From Candidatus Peribacterales bacterium (lineage in GTDB: Bacteria; Patescibacteriota; Gracilibacteria; Peribacterales; Peribacteraceae), in assembly GCA_020058765.1 (NCBI GenBank), contig JAGVDM010000004.1, forward strand, positions 62,001 to 126,000: a stretch of DNA of 64,000 bases, read 5' to 3'. Of the stretch, positions 61,129 to 64,000 are shown one piece after another. Each line of letters begins with the position of its first letter. The first letter of the stretch is position 1. The notes below the pieces were generated by a model. The model was given only the letters and a program-made list of their open reading frames with translations, had not been told where the DNA came from and did not search any database. The position numbers and the translations under genes were made by a program.

Positions 61129-63543
61129 GTGAATAAGCCCTACGAAGCTTCACCGGTAGAATCTAAGTGGCAGCAGCGCTGGGCAGATGCGCAGCTCTAC
61201 CATACCGATTTGAAGAAGGCCAAGAAGCCGTTCTATAGCTTGGTGATGTTCCCATACCCAAGTGGTGACAAGCTCCATGTGGGGCATTGGTATAACTATG
61301 CTCCGGCAGATAGCTATGCACGCTTTAAGCGCTTGCAGGGCTACGACGTTTTCTCTCCAATGGGCTACGACGCATTCGGTTTACCTGCGGAGAACTACGC
61401 TATCAAGACAGGAATTCATCCCATGCAGTCCATTGGCGAGAATACGCAAACAATGACCAAACAGCTCAGCCGGATCGGATGTATGTACGACTGGAACCGC
61501 ACGGTGAACACGAGCACGCCCGAATACTACCGTTGGACGCAGTGGGTGTTTCTGCAAATGCTCAAGCACGGCCTTGCCTACAAAAAAGATGGCAACGTGA
61601 ACTGGTGCCCCAAAGATCAAACGGTGCTGGCAAACGAGCAGGCACAAGACGGTGTATGCGATCGTTGCGGCACTGCCGTTGTACAGAAGCCGATGACGCA
61701 GTGGTATTGGAAGATCACCGAATACGCAGATCGATTGCTCAATGGCCTTGAAGATTTGGAATGGCCCGAGAAAACCAAGCTCATGCAACGCAACTGGATC
61801 GGCAAGAGCGAAGGTGCGGAAGTCGTCTTCCCCGTTGAAGCAAGCGCGGATGCAGTAACAGTATTCACTACACGTGTAGATACCATTTACAGCGCTGCGT
61901 TTGTTGTGCTTGCGCCGGAACATCCGCTGGTCGAGAAAATCACGACCAAAGAGCAGCATAAACATGTTGAGCATTATCGCAGCGAAGCACGAAAGAAAAC
62001 GGATCTGCAGCGTACCGATTTGGCTGGTGAGAAAACAGGTGTGTTCACCGGTGCGTATGTAATCAATCCGGTGAACGAAGAGCGATTGCCAATCTGGATT
62101 GGTGATTTCGTGCTTGCGCACTATGGTCACGGAGCAGTGTTCGGTGATGCGCATGACGAACGTGACTTCGTGTTTGCAAAGAAGTACGACATTCCGCTCA
62201 AAACTACAATCAAGCCTGCAGACGGGAAAAACGAAGATGCAATTCAGAATCTGGAGATCTGCTTTTCCGATGACGGCATTCTCTATGATTCCGACAAATT
62301 CTCGGGTCTTACTTCCGCCGAGGCTCGCAAGAAGATCACCGCATGGCTGGAGAGCCTGGAGAGTGGACGTCGTGTTGTGCAGTATCGTCTGCGCGACTGG
62401 TCTATTAGTCGGCAGCGCTACTGGGGCGCGCCGATTCCTGTTGTGTATGATCCGGAAGGCAATCCGCACCCTGTGCCAGATGAGCACCTCCCGTGGTTGC
62501 TCCCTACAGATGTGGAGTTCAAACCCACAGGTACTGCGCCACTCGCGCAGAGCAAGGAACTGGTAGAGCGCACAGAGAAGATTTTCGGAAAAGGCTGGAA
62601 GCCAGAAGTGGACACCATGGATACGTTCGTGTGTTCCAGCTTCTACTATCTTCGCTATCTTGCAGGTGATGATTTACAGCATGTCATCGACCCAACAACA
62701 GAGAAGCACTGGATGCCTGTGAGCATGTATATAGGAGGTGCAGAGCACGCCTGCATGCATCTCATCTACGCACGATTTGTCATGATGGCATTGCATGACT
62801 TTGGCTTTGTGAAGCACGATGAACCGTTCAAAAAATTAGTTCATCAGGGCACAATTACCAATCAAGGTGCCAAAATGAGCAAGAGCAAAGGCAACGTGGT
62901 GAGCCCCGATGCATTCGTGGAGCACCATGGGTCGGATGTATTCCGGATGTACCTCATGTTCATGGGGCCATTCACACAAGGAGGGGACTGGAGCGATACG
63001 GGTATTAAGGGCATCGATCGATTTGTGCAGCGTATCTATAAGCTCTGCACCACATCCGTAGATGCGAAAGCAGCAACAAGCTCGGCAGTAACCACCAAGC
63101 TCCACGCCACGATCAAAAAGTGCACGGAAGACATTGAGCGTTTGCACTTCAACACGGTGATCAGTGCCCTCATGGAGTTGCTGAATACCTTAGAAGGGGA
63201 GGGGAGTGTGCACCCCGATGTTGCCAAAACGCTTGTGGTACTCCTGGCGCCCATCGCGCCACATCTTTCTGATGAACTATGGGAGGCACTTGGCGGCAAG
63301 GGCTTTGTGCTTGAGCAGCGTTGGCCCGCCTTCGATCCAGCTCTCCTTGTTGCAGAGTCTGTAGTGATTGCAGTGCAAGTGAATGGCAAACTCCGCGGTC
63401 AGGTCACGGTACCTGCAGAAGCTTCACAGGAAGACGTATACGCTGCAGCGCTGGAAGAAGAGAACGTCGCAAAATTCATCGATGGCAACGAACCCAAAAA
63501 GGTGATCTACGTCCGCGGCCGACTGCTCAACATTGTGGTGTAA
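61129..63543 (+). CDS. leuS: Leucyl-tRNA synthetase
   Basis: An 804-residue class I ligase charging tRNA-Leu. GTG 61129 (VNKPYEASPVESKWQQRWAD) after TTACGCTTTCCTCT is the chosen start. HIGH region: FPYPSGDKLHVGHWYNY; CP1 editing domain with TTRVDTIYSAAFVVLAPEHP and DERDFVFAKKYDIPL; catalytic WSISRQRYWGAPIPVVY; KMSKS at GAKMSKSKGNVVSPDAFVEH. The C-terminal anticodon and Leu-specific domains end VNGKLRGQVTVPAEASQEDV. The zinc-knuckle Cys pairs CPKD and CDRCG are present. Confidence 0.96.
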   Translation: MNKPYEASPVESKWQQRWADAQLYHTDLKKAKKPFYSLVMFPYPSGDKLHVGHWYNYAPADSYARFKRLQGYDVFSPMGYDAFGLPAENYAIKTGIHPMQSIGENTQTMTKQLSRIGCMYDWNRTVNTSTPEYYRWTQWVFLQMLKHGLAYKKDGNVNWCPKDQTVLANEQAQDGVCDRCGTAVVQKPMTQWYWKITEYADRLLNGLEDLEWPEKTKLMQRNWIGKSEGAEVVFPVEASADAVTVFTTRVDTIYSAAFVVLAPEHPLVEKITTKEQHKHVEHYRSEARKKTDLQRTDLAGEKTGVFTGAYVINPVNEERLPIWIGDFVLAHYGHGAVFGDAHDERDFVFAKKYDIPLKTTIKPADGKNEDAIQNLEICFSDDGILYDSDKFSGLTSAEARKKITAWLESLESGRRVVQYRLRDWSISRQRYWGAPIPVVYDPEGNPHPVPDEHLPWLLPTDVEFKPTGTAPLAQSKELVERTEKIFGKGWKPEVDTMDTFVCSSFYYLRYLAGDDLQHVIDPTTEKHWMPVSMYIGGAEHACMHLIYARFVMMALHDFGFVKHDEPFKKLVHQGTITNQGAKMSKSKGNVVSPDAFVEHHGSDVFRMYLMFMGPFTQGGDWSDTGIKGIDRFVQRIYKLCTTSVDAKAATSSAVTTKLHATIKKCTEDIERLHFNTVISALMELLNTLEGEGSVHPDVAKTLVVLLAPIAPHLSDELWEALGGKGFVLEQRWPAFDPALLVAESVVIAVQVNGKLRGQVTVPAEASQEDVYAAALEEENVAKFIDGNEPKKVIYVRGRLLNIVV

Positions 63544-63548
63544 CGAGA

Positions 63549-63989
63549 CTACGCTCCAGCGAGCCCCTGTACGGAATATCGTGGATTGGATCGACCACGG
63601 GCTTCTTGTATAAGTTTTTCAAGGGCGCTGGCATCTGCAATGAACTCAGGACTCGGCTCATAGATCTCCGCCATCTCGGCGCCGTATCGCACCTTCATGA
63701 TTAAGTAGGCGATTTCCTGCAGTGGTCGTTGCTGAGCGAGCTTTTCGCGCAGACATTCCGCGCACCCCATGCGGGTAATTGCGCCGATACGTCCGAGGAG
63801 CTTTCTTTGGCGGAATTCCACAGCGTCTTCTGGTGAGACGATTTGCCCGTTCGGTAATTCCGTAAGGTCAAGATCACCCATCATCTGTTGGAACAGAACC
63901 GAATCACGGTATGTCTCTACTGGTGCCACTGCTGCCTGCACCTCTTGCTCCTCATCCTCTCTAAAACCAGTTTCTTCTTTGAGTTGCAT
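63549..63989 (-). CDS. Hypothetical protein at the window edge
   Basis: A 146-residue soluble protein if ATG 63989 is the start; an upstream TTG at 63998 or a start outside the window is possible. Mixed helix with DLDLTELPNGQIVSPEDAVE, FRQRKLLGRIGAITRMGCAE, CLREKLAQQRPLQEIAYLIM and a Ser/Arg/Gly tail. The MGCAECL pair of Cys is the only notable motif. Convergent with leuS, 5 bp apart. No family recognised. Confidence 0.65.
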   Translation of the reverse strand: MQLKEETGFREDEEQEVQAAVAPVETYRDSVLFQQMMGDLDLTELPNGQIVSPEDAVEFRQRKLLGRIGAITRMGCAECLREKLAQQRPLQEIAYLIMKVRYGAEMAEIYEPSPEFIADASALEKLIQEARGRSNPRYSVQGLAGA

Positions 63990-64000
63990 GTACCGCAAGG

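Overview
The window looks like a chromosome segment of a Candidate Phyla Radiation (Patescibacteria) bacterium, most plausibly a Peregrinibacteria/Peribacteria-type lineage (inference). The reasons are a compact layout at moderate GC, many small orphan genes, a class II (B12-dependent) ribonucleotide reductase, paralogous VirD4/TraG-like ATPases with TrbC/VirB2-like pilins, several SLH-domain envelope proteins, and few biosynthetic genes. UGA is used as a normal stop (for example 2965-2967, 6314-6316, 7406-7408), which argues against the UGA=Gly code of Gracilibacteria/Absconditabacteria.

Layout. 0-6 kb: an exported coiled-coil protein (-), then rpsL-rpsG-(lipoprotein cassette, orphan)-fusA and a TrpR-like regulator. 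6-9.5 kb: a short lone RibD, a Tam41/Mmp37-type CDP-diacylglycerol synthase homologue, a SemiSWEET transporter and an FMN reductase-like flavoprotein. 9.7-15.5 kb: the nrdJ-type reductase, small orphans, an RNHCP-domain protein and ychF. 15.6-20.7 kb: an SLH-sortase fusion, a RAYT transposase carrying a REP-like palindrome in its own reading frame, and the first VirD4-like ATPase. 20.7-23.8 kb: a frameshifted receiver gene, tsf, rpsB and an AT-rich island gene. 24-31 kb: secreted proteins, an ECF sigma factor, an SLH/CHRD S-layer-type protein, a Met/His-rich protein, an acidic-repeat protein, and four copies of a hairpin repeat. 31-41.7 kb: glyS, a PrsW-like protease, an SLH-like CtpA protease, csaA, rpsU, an inositol monophosphatase-family enzyme, gyrB and hisS. 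41.8-45 kb: a glnA-amt operon, tRNA-His and a tRNA relic. 45-55 kb: a PKD/transmembrane protein with two pilins, an Xaa-Pro peptidase, two cell-wall enzymes (3D domain and RlpA) and the second VirD4-like ATPase. 55-64 kb: a DUF1622 protein, ybaB, mltG, a LOG-family protein, der, a bEBP-like AAA+ regulator and leuS.

How the genes relate. Three themes run through the window. (1) Translation and replication housekeeping: S12, S7, EF-G, EF-Ts, S2, S21, Gly/His/Leu tRNA ligases, Der, YchF, GyrB. (2) Envelope construction: SLH or SLH-like modules joined to a sortase, a C-terminal protease, an RlpA-like enzyme and an S-layer candidate, plus MltG and a 3D/peptidoglycan-binding protein. (3) A scattered type IV secretion/pilus-like set: two ATPases, two pilins and one PKD membrane protein.

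The most striking general signal is in the start-codon leaders. Many genes have a tract of almost pure pyrimidine directly before the start (18/18 before rpsG, 24/24 before tsf, 22/22 before a small orphan, 30/32 before glnA) and no visible Shine-Dalgarno sequence. The clearest SD-like exceptions are two exported-protein genes beside the str operon. All functions are assigned from reading the sequence only; no database search was run.
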